From an uncultured Collinsella sp. (GTDB lineage Bacteria > Actinomycetota > Coriobacteriia > Coriobacteriales > Coriobacteriaceae), in assembly GCA_958348565.1 (NCBI GenBank), contig CATVZP010000005.1, positions 1 to 50,941 of the forward strand: a stretch of 50,941 nt of DNA, written 5' to 3'. Below, piece by piece: positions 1 through 8,632 of the stretch. Made by a program: the position numbers and the translations under genes. Numbering within the stretch: the stretch's first letter is position 1; the number at the start of each line of letters is the position of its first letter. The notes beneath the pieces are model-generated. The model was not told the origin of the DNA. It was given only the letters and a program-made list of their open reading frames with translations, and did not search any database.

Positions 1-29
1 TCGGAAGGCACGTGCAGACCTTTCGTCAT
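1..29 (-). CDS. 5' end of a divergent gene, cut by the window edge
   Basis: On the minus strand an ATG at 29-27 opens a frame reading MTKGLHVPS before the window ends. Purine-rich sequence (AAAGG, then AGGAGG at 37-32) lies just upstream; the AGGAGG is only 2 nt from the ATG, so the AAAGG may be the working site. A GTG at 14-12, 7 nt after a second AAAGG, is an alternative start. Too little is present to name a product. It would be divergent from the polyphosphate kinase gene, with about 550 bp between them. Confidence 0.3.
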
Positions 30-581
30 GGCCTCCTACCTTTCTTTCGGGCCTTACTGGCCGAATGTATCAGCGCCCCTCCGTATGGGACGCTGCTTGC
101 TGACAGCTCTAGTTATATCCAAAGACCACCCGCAATTCCACCTCGCCCCCGAACGGTCAGCAAAGTGCGATGAACGGTATATCGCATATGATTCCCCCAT
201 GATGCACTTCAGTTCTCTAAAGCATATTTTCAAAGGTAAACGTTCTTTTTTCTAAGGAATTAAGCTAGATTGCACAAATATTTTCATGTTTAAGAATTGC
301 ATAGCTAAAACGGTTTTCTGCATATATTTGTCGTTTGTCCACGATTCGATTTGGATTCGATTATATTCAGCTCGCAATCATTCTTATTCATACATCCTCA
401 TCAGTTGAGTATGGATATAGATTGTTTTCAAAACGAGTTGGACAGTTAGTCGCATGCCTTGACAGCGTAAGAAGTAGGTAAAGACACCGTTCGCACAATA
501 CGTCCGTGCCACAAGTCGACTAAATTGAGACAATAGTGAATAGGGTTAGGCTACCGTCCCCTGCGGGGACTGAACGGACAG
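30..581. other. Divergent intergenic region upstream of ppk
   Basis: I see no convincing gene in these 552 bases; the one 75-codon open frame has no ribosome-binding site and no coding look. Bases 200-540 are clearly more AT-rich than the genes, as expected of a promoter region. A TTGACA at 459-464 could be a -35 box, but no good -10 follows at 17 bp. A small perfect hairpin, GTCCCC-TGC-GGGGAC, lies at 556-570, just before the ppk start. No Pho-box-like repeat was recognised. Confidence 0.4.
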
Positions 582-2990
582 ATGCATATGCCGAGCAAAA
601 TCGAAAAAAAGCAAGCCGCCGCAAAGCTGCGCAAACCGCCGCGCGACTTCTCGTACACGCAGAACCGAGAGCTCAGCTGGCTACGCTTTGACAACCGTGT
701 GCTCGACGAGGCTTTTGATGAGTCCGTGCCGCTGTTCGAGCGCCTTAAGTTCGTCTCGATCTTCGAGTCCAACCTCGATGAGTTCCTTATGGTGCGCGTG
801 GGTGGCCTGTCCGACTTGGCCGAGCTCAAAAAGCAACCTGTCGACAACAAGAGCAATATGACCGCCTCCGAACAGGTCGATGCTGTCATGGCCGAAATGC
901 CCGGGCTCCTTACCCGTTGGGAGTCCATCTTTAAGAACATCGAGGGCAAGCTCGATACCTTGGGCGTTCACCGCGCCCGCATCGATTCGCTTACGCCCGA
1001 GGAGCGCACCTTTGTAACCCGCTACTTCCAGGCCTACGTGTCGCCGGTCATCTCACCGCTGGTGATCGACCCGCGCCACCCCTTCCCCAACCTGCGCAAC
1101 GGCGCACTCTACCTGGCATGCGGCCTGGACGGCGTCACCGACGAGGAAAGTCTGCTGGGCCTGATCGAGATTCCCGCCTCGATGAACCGCGTGGTCGAGA
1201 TCCCCTCGCCCACCGGCACCTACTCCTACATTCTGCTCGAGGACGTCATCCTCGCCTGCCTGGACAGCTGCTTTGGCTCCTATAAGCCACTCGACCGCGC
1301 GCTCATCCGCGTCACCCGCAACGCCGACATCGATCCGGACGGCGAGGGCGTCGAGGAGGAAGAGGACTACCGCCAGCATATGAAGCGCATCCTCAAGAAA
1401 CGCTTGCGCCTGCAGCCGGTAGTGCTCGCCGTCTCGGGCTCACTCGAAAAAGGAACGCTCAAGACTATCCGCAAGGCGCTCGAGCTCTCGCGTCGCTCGG
1501 TCTTTACCTGCGACATCCCGCTCGACCTGGGCTATGTCTTCGGCATTGAGGGCAAGATTCCCGAGCACCTACGCAACGAGCTGCTCTTTACGCCGTTTAA
1601 GCCGCAGCCCAACCCCACCATCGATATGACCCGCTCCATCCGCGAGCAGGTACTTCAGCACGACAAGCTGCTCTTTTATCCTTATGAGGCCATGAACCCC
1701 TTCCTGGATCTGGTGCACGAGGCCGCCTACGACCCCGAGTGCATCTCACTGCGCATCACGCTCTACCGTGTGGCCAAGCAGAGCCGCCTGTGCGAGTCGC
1801 TGATCGATGCCGCCGAGAACGGCAAAGAGGTCACGGTGCTCATGGAACTCCGCGCCCGCTTCGACGAGCAGAACAACATCGAGTGGGCCGAGCGTCTGGA
1901 AGAGGCAGGCTGCACCGTCATCTACGGCTCCGAGGGCTTTAAGTGCCACTCCAAGATTTGCCAGCTCACCTATCGCGAGGGCATGGCGCTTACACGCCTG
2001 ACGCTGCTGGGCACCGGCAATTTTAACGAGAAGACAGCCAAACTCTACAGCGACTTTATGCTCATGACCGCCCACCCCGGCATCGGCGAGGACGCCAACC
2101 TGTTCTTCCGCAACCTGTCGCTGGGCAACCTGCGCGGCGATTACCGCTTCCTGGGCGTGGCGCCGGTCGGCCTGAAGCCGCTCATCATGCGCGGCCTGGA
2201 TCGCGAGATCCAGCGTGCCCTCGCTGGCGAGCCCGCCCGTGTGTTCTTTAAGCTCAACTCGCTCACCGACCGCGAGGTCATCGACAAGATTGCCGAGGCA
2301 TCGTGCGCAGGAGTCCGCGTAGACATGATCATCCGCGGCATCTCGTGCCTCAAGCCGGGCGTTCCGGGCAAGACCGAGAACGTCCATGTCCGTTCTATCG
2401 TCGGACGCTTTTTGGAGCATGCGCGCGTTTACGCCTTTGGCGTGGACTCGGACATGATCTATCTGAGCTCGGCCGACATGATGACGCGCAACACCGAGCA
2501 CCGCGTGGAGATCGCCTTCCCCGTGCTCGACCCCACCTGCCGCGCCCTGGTGCACGAGTACATGGGCATGCAGCTTCGCGACAACGTGAAGGCCCGCAGC
2601 CTCACGAGCGACGGCACCTGGGTCCCCGTGAAGCGTGCAGAGGGCGAGAAACCCTTCAACTCGCAGGAAGCCCTGCTGGAGCGTGCCTATCGCAACGCCG
2701 AGGCGGCTGCCGAGGCAAAGCCCGCGCCCACGTCCCAGCCTGAGCCCAAACCGCAGCCGGCCACACCCGAGGTTCAGAAGGTCCAGGCGACCGTCATTGA
2801 GCCCGAGCCTGCACCTGTACCTCGGCCCGAGCCGCAGGTCACCAAGCCCGCACCCGAGACGAGTGCCCGTCGCGATAAGCCCGCCGGCAAGACCAAGGCT
2901 ATCGAGCGCCATCGCCCCGGTCGCGTGCGCATGGGTCTGGGCCTGATCGGCCTGGGTCTTAAGACGCTCATTACCGGCAAGACGAAATAG
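582..2990 (+). CDS. ppk1: Polyphosphate kinase 1 with a C-terminal extension
   Basis: Reversibly polymerises the ATP gamma-phosphate into inorganic polyphosphate. The protein has 802 residues. It starts with the usual N-terminal domain (NRELSWLRFDNRVLDEA, about residues 29-45) and carries both conserved histidine motifs of the family: KCHSK with His456, which matches the autophosphorylated histidine, and RFLEHARVYAFG with His613. The family is usually about 690-720 residues. Here about 100 extra residues follow the catalytic core: a Pro/Glu/Ala-rich stretch of repeated EPxP units, then a strongly basic tail. Start at 582 (MHMPSK) or 588 (MPSK); no strong Shine-Dalgarno separates them. It stands alone and ends at a terminator hairpin. 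Family assignment is secure; the role of the extension is unknown. Confidence 0.95.
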   Translation: MHMPSKIEKKQAAAKLRKPPRDFSYTQNRELSWLRFDNRVLDEAFDESVPLFERLKFVSIFESNLDEFLMVRVGGLSDLAELKKQPVDNKSNMTASEQVDAVMAEMPGLLTRWESIFKNIEGKLDTLGVHRARIDSLTPEERTFVTRYFQAYVSPVISPLVIDPRHPFPNLRNGALYLACGLDGVTDEESLLGLIEIPASMNRVVEIPSPTGTYSYILLEDVILACLDSCFGSYKPLDRALIRVTRNADIDPDGEGVEEEEDYRQHMKRILKKRLRLQPVVLAVSGSLEKGTLKTIRKALELSRRSVFTCDIPLDLGYVFGIEGKIPEHLRNELLFTPFKPQPNPTIDMTRSIREQVLQHDKLLFYPYEAMNPFLDLVHEAAYDPECISLRITLYRVAKQSRLCESLIDAAENGKEVTVLMELRARFDEQNNIEWAERLEEAGCTVIYGSEGFKCHSKICQLTYREGMALTRLTLLGTGNFNEKTAKLYSDFMLMTAHPGIGEDANLFFRNLSLGNLRGDYRFLGVAPVGLKPLIMRGLDREIQRALAGEPARVFFKLNSLTDREVIDKIAEASCAGVRVDMIIRGISCLKPGVPGKTENVHVRSIVGRFLEHARVYAFGVDSDMIYLSSADMMTRNTEHRVEIAFPVLDPTCRALVHEYMGMQLRDNVKARSLTSDGTWVPVKRAEGEKPFNSQEALLERAYRNAEAAAEAKPAPTSQPEPKPQPATPEVQKVQATVIEPEPAPVPRPEPQVTKPAPETSARRDKPAGKTKAIERHRPGRVRMGLGLIGLGLKTLITGKTK

Positions 2991-3013
2991 TCGTTTGTAG
3001 AAGCAGTTTGTAG

Positions 3014-3057
3014 AAGCGTCCCGCATTTGAGGAAAGCCTCGGATGCGGGGCGCTTTT
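3014..3057 (+). terminator. Intrinsic terminator after ppk1
   Basis: AAGCGTCCCGCAT at 3014-3026 pairs with ATGCGGGGCGCTT at 3043-3055 (one G-T pair), followed by TTTT. The loop is 16 nt. It lies 24 bp after the ppk1 stop and before the methyltransferase start. Confidence 0.8.
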
Positions 3058-3103
3058 CCCTGCTACCATGGTGCGAACAACAACGCGAATGACAGGCAGG
3101 GAT

Positions 3104-4417
3104 ATGAAGCTCACTATAGAATCGATGACCTACGGCGCCGACGGGCTGGCGCACGCCGACAACGGCAAGGCCGTCTTTGTGCAGGGCGCCGTGGCAGGCG
3201 ACACCGTCGAGGCCGAGGTCATGCAGGACGGCAAATCGTTCATGCGCGCCCGCGCCACCGAGATTCTGGAGCCAAGCCCCGATCGCATTCAGCCTCCCTG
3301 CCCCTTCGTGGGCATCTGCGGCGGCTGCTCGTGGGGCAATCTCTCACGCACGGCACAGCTCGCCGCCAAGGAGCAAAACCTGCGCTCCACGCTCGAGCGC
3401 ATTGGCAAGTTCGCTCCTGAGCAGGTCGATGAGTTGGTACAGCCCATCCGCCACACCAAGGACGACTGGGGCTACCGCAATAAAATCGAGCTCGAACCGA
3501 CCGTCGTCAACGGTCGCGTGCGCCTTGGCATGCACGGTGTCGACCCCAGCAAAATCGTGACCGTCGATGCGTGCCCGCTGTTCGATAAGCGTTTTCCCAA
3601 GGCGCTCAAATCGGTCGTCGGCGCACTCAACTATCTAAGCGGCAGCCACGACTTGGGCCTCGAGCGCGTGGGTATTCGCGCCTCGCGCCGCACCAAGGCG
3701 CTCGAGGTAGCGCTCTGGACGCCTACGGGGTCTTTCCCGCGCTCGCAGGTCTCGCGCGTGCTGGCAGACGCCGCTCATCCCACGAGCATCGTGCGTGTGA
3801 TGAGCAAGGGCGAAAAGAAAGCCCGCCGTGTCTCCAAAGTCGAGATGCTCGCCGGCGAGGGCTCGTGGACCGAGAACATCGCTGACGGCCAGATGCGCCT
3901 GTCCGCTCCGTCGTTTTTCCAGGTCAATACCAAGGGCGCCGAGATTTTGATTGAGCTCGTTATGGACGCCCTCGACCCGCAGGAAGACGAGCTGGCCGTG
4001 GACCTGTACTGCGGTGCCGGCACCTTTACCCTACCGCTCGCCCGCCGCTGCGATTTTGTCGCCGCCGTCGAAGCCTATGGCCCGGCCGTGCGCGATCTAC
4101 GCCGTAACCTGGAGATCAACAAGCTCGATAACGTCGACGTCATCGGCGGTGACGCGGTGCGCGAGTTCCCCGATCAGGACGCCGACGTCTTGGTGGTCGA
4201 CCCGCCGCGTGCGGGCCTCGCCCCCGAGGCGATCGACCTCATCGCGAGCACGAGTGCCCGTGATGTCGCCTACGTGAGCTGCGACCCGGCGACTCTGGCC
4301 CGCGACCTCAAGCGCTTTGTCGAGGAGGGCACCTTCTCCCCCGTCAAGATCACGCCGGTCGACCTGTTCCCGCAAACCTTCCACTGCGAAACGGTCGTCC
4401 ACCTCAAGCGCAACTAA
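3104..4417 (+). CDS. 23S rRNA/tRNA (uracil-5-)-methyltransferase, RlmD/TrmA family
   Basis: SAM-dependent methylation of a uracil C5 in RNA. The 437-residue protein starts with a TRAM-type domain (MKLTIESMTYGADGLAHADNG). It then has the cysteine cluster of the iron-sulfur members (CPFVGICGGC, later CPLFD). The methyltransferase domain has a SAM-binding DLYCGAGTFTLPLA, a VVDPPRAGL motif and the catalytic YVSCDPATLARDL cysteine near the C terminus. I chose ATG 3104 because GGCAGGGAT stands just upstream and the TRAM domain begins there; an upstream ATG at 3068 would add 12 unlikely residues. Which uracil it modifies (U747, U1939, or both as in some Gram-positives) cannot be told from the sequence. 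Confidence 0.9.
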   Translation: MKLTIESMTYGADGLAHADNGKAVFVQGAVAGDTVEAEVMQDGKSFMRARATEILEPSPDRIQPPCPFVGICGGCSWGNLSRTAQLAAKEQNLRSTLERIGKFAPEQVDELVQPIRHTKDDWGYRNKIELEPTVVNGRVRLGMHGVDPSKIVTVDACPLFDKRFPKALKSVVGALNYLSGSHDLGLERVGIRASRRTKALEVALWTPTGSFPRSQVSRVLADAAHPTSIVRVMSKGEKKARRVSKVEMLAGEGSWTENIADGQMRLSAPSFFQVNTKGAEILIELVMDALDPQEDELAVDLYCGAGTFTLPLARRCDFVAAVEAYGPAVRDLRRNLEINKLDNVDVIGGDAVREFPDQDADVLVVDPPRAGLAPEAIDLIASTSARDVAYVSCDPATLARDLKRFVEEGTFSPVKITPVDLFPQTFHCETVVHLKRN

Positions 4418-4430
4418 CCGCATGACGAGA

Positions 4431-4468
4431 GCGGGCCCGCGTGCGTAGCTGCACGCGGGCCCGCTTTA
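4431..4468. terminator. Terminator shared by convergent genes
   Basis: A perfect 14-bp GC-rich stem (GCGGGCCCGCGTGC / GCACGCGGGCCCGC, loop GTAGCT) followed by TTTATT. It follows the methyltransferase gene, and its T-tract overlaps the TAA stop (4468-4466) of the convergent membrane-protein gene, so it can serve both directions. Confidence 0.85.
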
Positions 4469-6169
4469 TTCAGTCGATGTAACGCTGGCAAAAGTCATCG
4501 CTGCACTCACGGGCAGCCAGAACAACAACGGCAGCAGGTAGCGCATCGACTCGGTCGTGTACGACGTCGGCGAGATCCAAAGAACAAGGTTTGCCGCAAC
4601 GAGCGGCGCCATCAGATAGAGTTTCTGGGGCGCACGACGTTTTATCTCCAGCAGCAGAAACGCCATACCCCAGGTCGACCAAAGCGCCTTGGCGCCAATA
4701 AGCATGCCGACCGGCGTCGACTGAAGCCATGCAACGAGCGACTCGACACTGCGGCCCAAGGTCGCATCGGACCAGCTCAATCCCAGGTCCCGCGAGCGGG
4801 GAAACACATGGCTCACGTTGTGTCCGTCGACAGGAGTCACATAGGGCGACAAGGCCTCGCTTCCCGCCGCCGGCATGGCATACCAGCCAATCTGAACTCC
4901 CAGATACGCCTTAAGATAACAAAGTGGATGCTGTAGGAGCCCCGCTACCCACGCGCCAAAATAGGCTGCAAAATCGAGCTCGTCGGCCTTACCAAACGTG
5001 GGGTCTTTAACGGAGTCGGTTAAAAACCACGTGTAGTTGTTCTTACCATCCTCCCCGATGGCGCGCTCGATCTCTTGACGCTGCCATTCCGGAAGCTCGT
5101 CCCCGTGGTCACGCATCAGCAACGCGGACTGCTGAAACATGAGACCGTAGACCTCCTGCTTGCCACCAGGCTCGCACCCCAAAGCGGGAAGTACGGCCGT
5201 GGGCATAAGGACCGTCATAAACAGAGAAGCGCCGACCGCCATTGCCGCAACGACAACTCGCCCGCGCCGACCCGTTACCTTGAAGAACACGACAACCAGG
5301 ACAATCAGCACGAGAATCAGGCCGGTCTTACGCGTCAGCGAAACCAGAAGCAGAAGTGCAACGTATACAGCAAGGAAACCGGGGGCCCTCAGGAGTCGCC
5401 CCCTCGAACGCATGACCTCAATGGAAGCAACCGAGAACAGCAGGAAAAACGGCAGGAAGGTGGCGTCCTTCGCCATGGCCGAGGCATAAATGGGAAGGTG
5501 CCAATACAGGCACAGAAACGCCAGCAGCGCCAGACAAACACCACGTCCGCCGCCCATACGGCGTACCAAAACAAGGCAGCACGCCAAGGCGCACGCCGTC
5601 AGAAACGCCTGTACCAGGCAGAAGGCGTACACCCCAGCATCAACGCTTCCCAGCGCACGGCCCAGGTCGGTAAACCATCCGTACAGATAGGTATCGATCA
5701 CCGGATGGTGGTCGGCGATGACGCCTTCCGACAAGGCATTGGGCAAGCCGTTGTACTGCAAGAGCTGTTGGCGAGTATCCCACCAGATCACGCCTGGGAA
5801 CAGCAGGACCAGCAACGGAGACCAGCAGGCGTAGATGATTGCGCCCAGTTTTACGATGCCGCCAAATGCGTACGTCTGTGGGATGCCTGAGAACGCCATG
5901 TCGCACAAGTTGTCAAACCATCTAACATGGACTTGCCGAGGAACGTCGACAATACTTTTGCGTCCCGCCAGAAACCGCTCGATCAGACAGTCGCCGAGCA
6001 TAAACGCTGTGCAGAAAAAGGCCATGTGCCCCAAGACATGGACCAAGTAGATAGGGTTGCAAGAGAATCCCACGGTATCGCGAAACATATCCGCGATGGT
6101 CGCGAGCACCGCAAAGATGCCCGCGACCATCAGCATGCCGCGATTCTGTTTTAATCGCTCCACCGGCAT
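4466..6169 (-). CDS. Polytopic membrane protein, GT-C glycosyltransferase-like (resembles DUF6020)
   Basis: A 567-residue protein with about 12 hydrophobic segments. After the first membrane spans comes FPGVIWWDTRQQLLQYNG, then a HHPVIDTYLYGWF segment with paired histidines, the layout expected of GT-C-like integral membrane glycosyltransferases with catalytic residues in the first outer loop. I recognise the overall look as the DUF6020 type common in Coriobacteria and Firmicutes, but this is recall, not a search. No donor or acceptor can be named. It starts 4 bp after the stop of the upstream zinc-ribbon protein gene with only a weak Shine-Dalgarno, so the two are probably transcribed together and translationally coupled. 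Confidence 0.6.
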   Translation of the reverse strand: MPVERLKQNRGMLMVAGIFAVLATIADMFRDTVGFSCNPIYLVHVLGHMAFFCTAFMLGDCLIERFLAGRKSIVDVPRQVHVRWFDNLCDMAFSGIPQTYAFGGIVKLGAIIYACWSPLLVLLFPGVIWWDTRQQLLQYNGLPNALSEGVIADHHPVIDTYLYGWFTDLGRALGSVDAGVYAFCLVQAFLTACALACCLVLVRRMGGGRGVCLALLAFLCLYWHLPIYASAMAKDATFLPFFLLFSVASIEVMRSRGRLLRAPGFLAVYVALLLLVSLTRKTGLILVLIVLVVVFFKVTGRRGRVVVAAMAVGASLFMTVLMPTAVLPALGCEPGGKQEVYGLMFQQSALLMRDHGDELPEWQRQEIERAIGEDGKNNYTWFLTDSVKDPTFGKADELDFAAYFGAWVAGLLQHPLCYLKAYLGVQIGWYAMPAAGSEALSPYVTPVDGHNVSHVFPRSRDLGLSWSDATLGRSVESLVAWLQSTPVGMLIGAKALWSTWGMAFLLLEIKRRAPQKLYLMAPLVAANLVLWISPTSYTTESMRYLLPLLFWLPVSAAMTFASVTSTE

Positions 6170-6173
6170 ACAC

Positions 6174-7817
6174 TTAGTGCTTTACCGGTGCGCCGCAATG
6201 CGGGCAGAATTGAGAATCGGGCGTAAGCGGGCTTCCGCACGAGCTACAGAATCGCGGCGCATCCGAGGGCGCAGGAGCCTGTTGCGGCTGGGCCTGAGCC
6301 TGCTGTCCGACGAAATTCTGCGGCATCATCTGCTGAGGCGCTGTATATGCGGTGTTATTCGCAACCGCCGCATATGCCTTAGAGTGTTTGCGCATGCGAA
6401 TGACAAAGAAGCCGCCAACGCCCGCCGCGATGAGAATCGCAACAATAACGACGATGAGAATGGGAGTGAACGAGGATGAGCTGTCGTCCTTTTGCGAATC
6501 GGCCAAAAGGGATTGCTGGGAGATGCCGCTCTTGTAGACATCGATCCTAAAACCGTCATCCTTATTATCTTGAACGGCGTAAATCAATGAGCAGTCCTTC
6601 GAGAACCACGCAGACCCCATGTAGCCGTCGTCGCCTACGCGGTCGTATTCCAGCGAACCCCTCAAATTAATCTGAGAATGTGCGCCCGTCTTTGTATCAA
6701 TCAGATACAACAGATTGTTATCGTTGTCGTCCGAACCATTGGCCAATGCAAACCTACCGTCATTCGATAGAGCGCCATATCCACCTTCACTCATAAAGGG
6801 GAGATCATTAGGGTACTTAGTCCTCCATTTTGTTTCGCCTGTCTTGTTATCGACGACAATCATTTCAAGGCTTTCCAGCTCAGAAGAGCTGGAGCCGAGT
6901 CCATCACTGTTTTCGTTATACAAGCCAAGAACGAGCGATCCGTCCTGATTAAGCGTGTTGTATTCCAGATTGCTGTAGTAGGTGCAGGTTGCGTCACCCT
7001 TTTTTGAGACATAGAGGCAGGGGCCGATGGCGGCGCCGTCATCGTTAACGACAACCGTATTGCCCGCCCTGTCAAATTCAGACGTGTTGACGGCTTCCTT
7101 GTCCTTCAGGTCGAGCGTTACCACGTCGTAGTACGAATGTGAATCGTAATCGTCGCCGCAATAATCCCGTATAACATAGCCGTATTTGCCGTCATTTGAA
7201 ATCCAAGCAGGGCCATCCAAAGAGTAGTCATCGGATGACGTAAATTCGTATTTAGTCGTTGTATTGCTGTTCTTAAAATCAACTACGCTAAAAACCGCGT
7301 AATAATCCTCTGAACGCGAATCATATACTAGGGATGTTATAAAAAGCGATTTGTTGTCCTTAGATATTTGAAGCCTGACATCGCCATCATCGTCATCAAG
7401 CACGTCAGATGGAACCGCGGAGCCCAGAGGATATTCTTCTGACTTGTCATTGGACAGATCATATGCAATTACGGAATCGTTCGCTCTATTGAAACAGTAA
7501 AAGGTCTCTTCGTCAGCTGAAAAGCAGTATGCATTTTTATAGTCATCACTCTCGGGATCAATATCCACTATGGTGCGAGACCAATCCTCGGTGTCTAGTA
7601 AATAGAACTTTTCTTCAGATGCATCCCCGTACAGCACATACCTTCCAGAAGGCGAACGGTTTACATATATCGAATTCTCAAGCTCATACGTATCTTTCAG
7701 CTCGGGCGTGGGAACGTCGGCAGCATAGGCACCGAGCGGCGCCACGACAAGACTGGCAGCCAGTGCAAGGCCGGCCGTAAGGAGCATCCCCCATTTCATT
7801 TTTCTTGTTCTTGGCAT
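6174..7817 (-). CDS. Secreted sensor-like protein with one TM segment and cytoplasmic zinc ribbon
   Basis: The 547-residue protein has a signal peptide (MPRTRKMKWGMLL..., cleavage likely after GAYA). A large acidic region of about 400 residues follows, rich in Asp/Ser/Tyr with recurring phrases such as SPSGRYVLYGD, ISNDGKYGYVI and LSNDGRFALANG, suggesting a beta-propeller of WD40/TolB-like blades. Near residue 455 comes a single transmembrane helix (FTPILIVVIVAILIAAG), then a Gln/Ala/Pro-rich linker and a C-terminal four-cysteine zinc ribbon (FCSSCGSPL...FCPHCGAPVKH). The predicted topology puts the propeller outside and the ribbon inside. Base composition is lower in GC than the neighbours. 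Its ribbon closely matches that of the next gene upstream (7998-8297). Function is unknown. Confidence 0.65.
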   Translation of the reverse strand: MPRTRKMKWGMLLTAGLALAASLVVAPLGAYAADVPTPELKDTYELENSIYVNRSPSGRYVLYGDASEEKFYLLDTEDWSRTIVDIDPESDDYKNAYCFSADEETFYCFNRANDSVIAYDLSNDKSEEYPLGSAVPSDVLDDDDGDVRLQISKDNKSLFITSLVYDSRSEDYYAVFSVVDFKNSNTTTKYEFTSSDDYSLDGPAWISNDGKYGYVIRDYCGDDYDSHSYYDVVTLDLKDKEAVNTSEFDRAGNTVVVNDDGAAIGPCLYVSKKGDATCTYYSNLEYNTLNQDGSLVLGLYNENSDGLGSSSSELESLEMIVVDNKTGETKWRTKYPNDLPFMSEGGYGALSNDGRFALANGSDDNDNNLLYLIDTKTGAHSQINLRGSLEYDRVGDDGYMGSAWFSKDCSLIYAVQDNKDDGFRIDVYKSGISQQSLLADSQKDDSSSSFTPILIVVIVAILIAAGVGGFFVIRMRKHSKAYAAVANNTAYTAPQQMMPQNFVGQQAQAQPQQAPAPSDAPRFCSSCGSPLTPDSQFCPHCGAPVKH

Positions 7818-7935
7818 GGTTGCCCCTTTCGATCGAGAGGTGAGTAAGACCTGAGAATACGCTAAGCCCGAAAAAGCAAAATCTGTTGCGCAACAATTCC
7901 CGGCGAGTAAAAAAGTCGGTAACGCCTGATGAAAA

Positions 7936-7991
7936 TGGGACGGGGATTAAATAATCATTGTGTACCGAATGATTATTTAATCCCCGTCCCA
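7936..7991. repeat. Paired inverted REP-like element (GGGACGGGG core)
   Basis: Two perfectly complementary 24-nt arms (7936-7959 and 7968-7991) separated by 8 nt. Each arm carries the core GGGACGGGG at its outer end and an AT-rich ATTAAATAATCATT inner part. No T-tract follows, so a simple terminator is unlikely. The core recurs in the element at 8419-8543 with quite different arms. Confidence 0.75.
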
Positions 7992-7997
7992 GAAAAA

Positions 7998-8297
7998 TCA
8001 CTGATGGTTGACGGGAGCTCCGCAGTTTTGGCAGAAGGATGCGTTTGCCTCCAACATTGAGCCACACTGTGGGCAAAAATGAGCGGACTCAACTGGCTGA
8101 GCATCATCGATCGCGGTCGGCACCTGCTGCGTCGGCGGCATTTGCTGCGCCGGAGGCATTTGCTGGTATGGATTGGACTGCGGAGGCTGAGGCTTGTTCG
8201 ATGATTCCTTGTTCAAGATAACGGCAAAGGCAACAGCCGCGACACCACCAAATACAACTAGCAAAACGAGAAGATCGAATACACTAAGGCCTATCAT
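7998..8297 (-). CDS. Small membrane-anchored zinc-ribbon protein
   Basis: A 99-residue protein with three parts: an N-terminal transmembrane helix (about residues 5-27, FDLLVLLVVFGGVAAVAFAV), a Pro/Gln/Met-rich linker (PQSNPYQQMPPAQQMPP) and a C-terminal zinc ribbon (FCPQCGSML...FCQNCGAPVNHQ). The ribbon is nearly the same as the C terminus of the 6174-7817 protein, so they are either a functional pair or duplicates of one module. GAGGAGCTG precedes the ATG. A REP-like inverted repeat lies directly between the two genes. Function is unknown. Confidence 0.7.
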   Translation of the reverse strand: MIGLSVFDLLVLLVVFGGVAAVAFAVILNKESSNKPQPPQSNPYQQMPPAQQMPPTQQVPTAIDDAQPVESAHFCPQCGSMLEANASFCQNCGAPVNHQ

Positions 8298-8418
8298 CGC
8301 AAATCAGCTCCTCATGTAGCGAAAGATGACGGATGCCGAGATTTTATCGCCGCGCCGCAAGCCCCTCCTAGTGCGCAACACCCAGGCACGACCAGTCTTT
8401 TTTGGAGCGGGGCTCCCG

Positions 8419-8543
8419 GGGTAGCTAATTTGGGACGGGGCTGTTTTAGCTACCCTTTGGCAGTTGGCGCATATTTGGGTTGGAACAAATACCGACCGGA
8501 ATATAGGGGTAGCTAAAACAGCCCCGTCCCAAATTAGCTACCC
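8419..8543. repeat. Nested inverted REP-like element (GGGACGGGG core)
   Basis: Arms 8419-8455 and 8507-8543 are perfect 37-nt inverted copies around a 51-nt spacer. Each arm is itself a small hairpin: GGGTAGCTAA and TTAGCTACCC enclose the core GGGACGGGG. The whole is therefore two hairpin units placed head to head, like a BIME. It lies in the 335-bp gap between the divergent zinc-ribbon and DJ-1 genes, and nothing else was recognised in that gap. Confidence 0.8.
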
Positions 8544-8632
8544 AAAAAATCATTGGGGAATGGTGCGTGGCAAGCGGGGGTCTTCGGGGTATAAGACGGC
8601 TAATTGTATGCCGCTTTTTGAAAGGAACCCTT

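Noticed and set aside
28..255. 75-codon ORF at the window start
   Set aside because: No ribosome-binding site and no protein-like sequence; it overlaps the opposite-strand start region.
1746..3026. 426-codon minus-strand open frame opposite ppk1
   Set aside because: It is a shadow of the high-GC ppk1 coding sequence: no ribosome-binding site, no recognisable motif, and a repetitive Gly/Leu/Arg translation.
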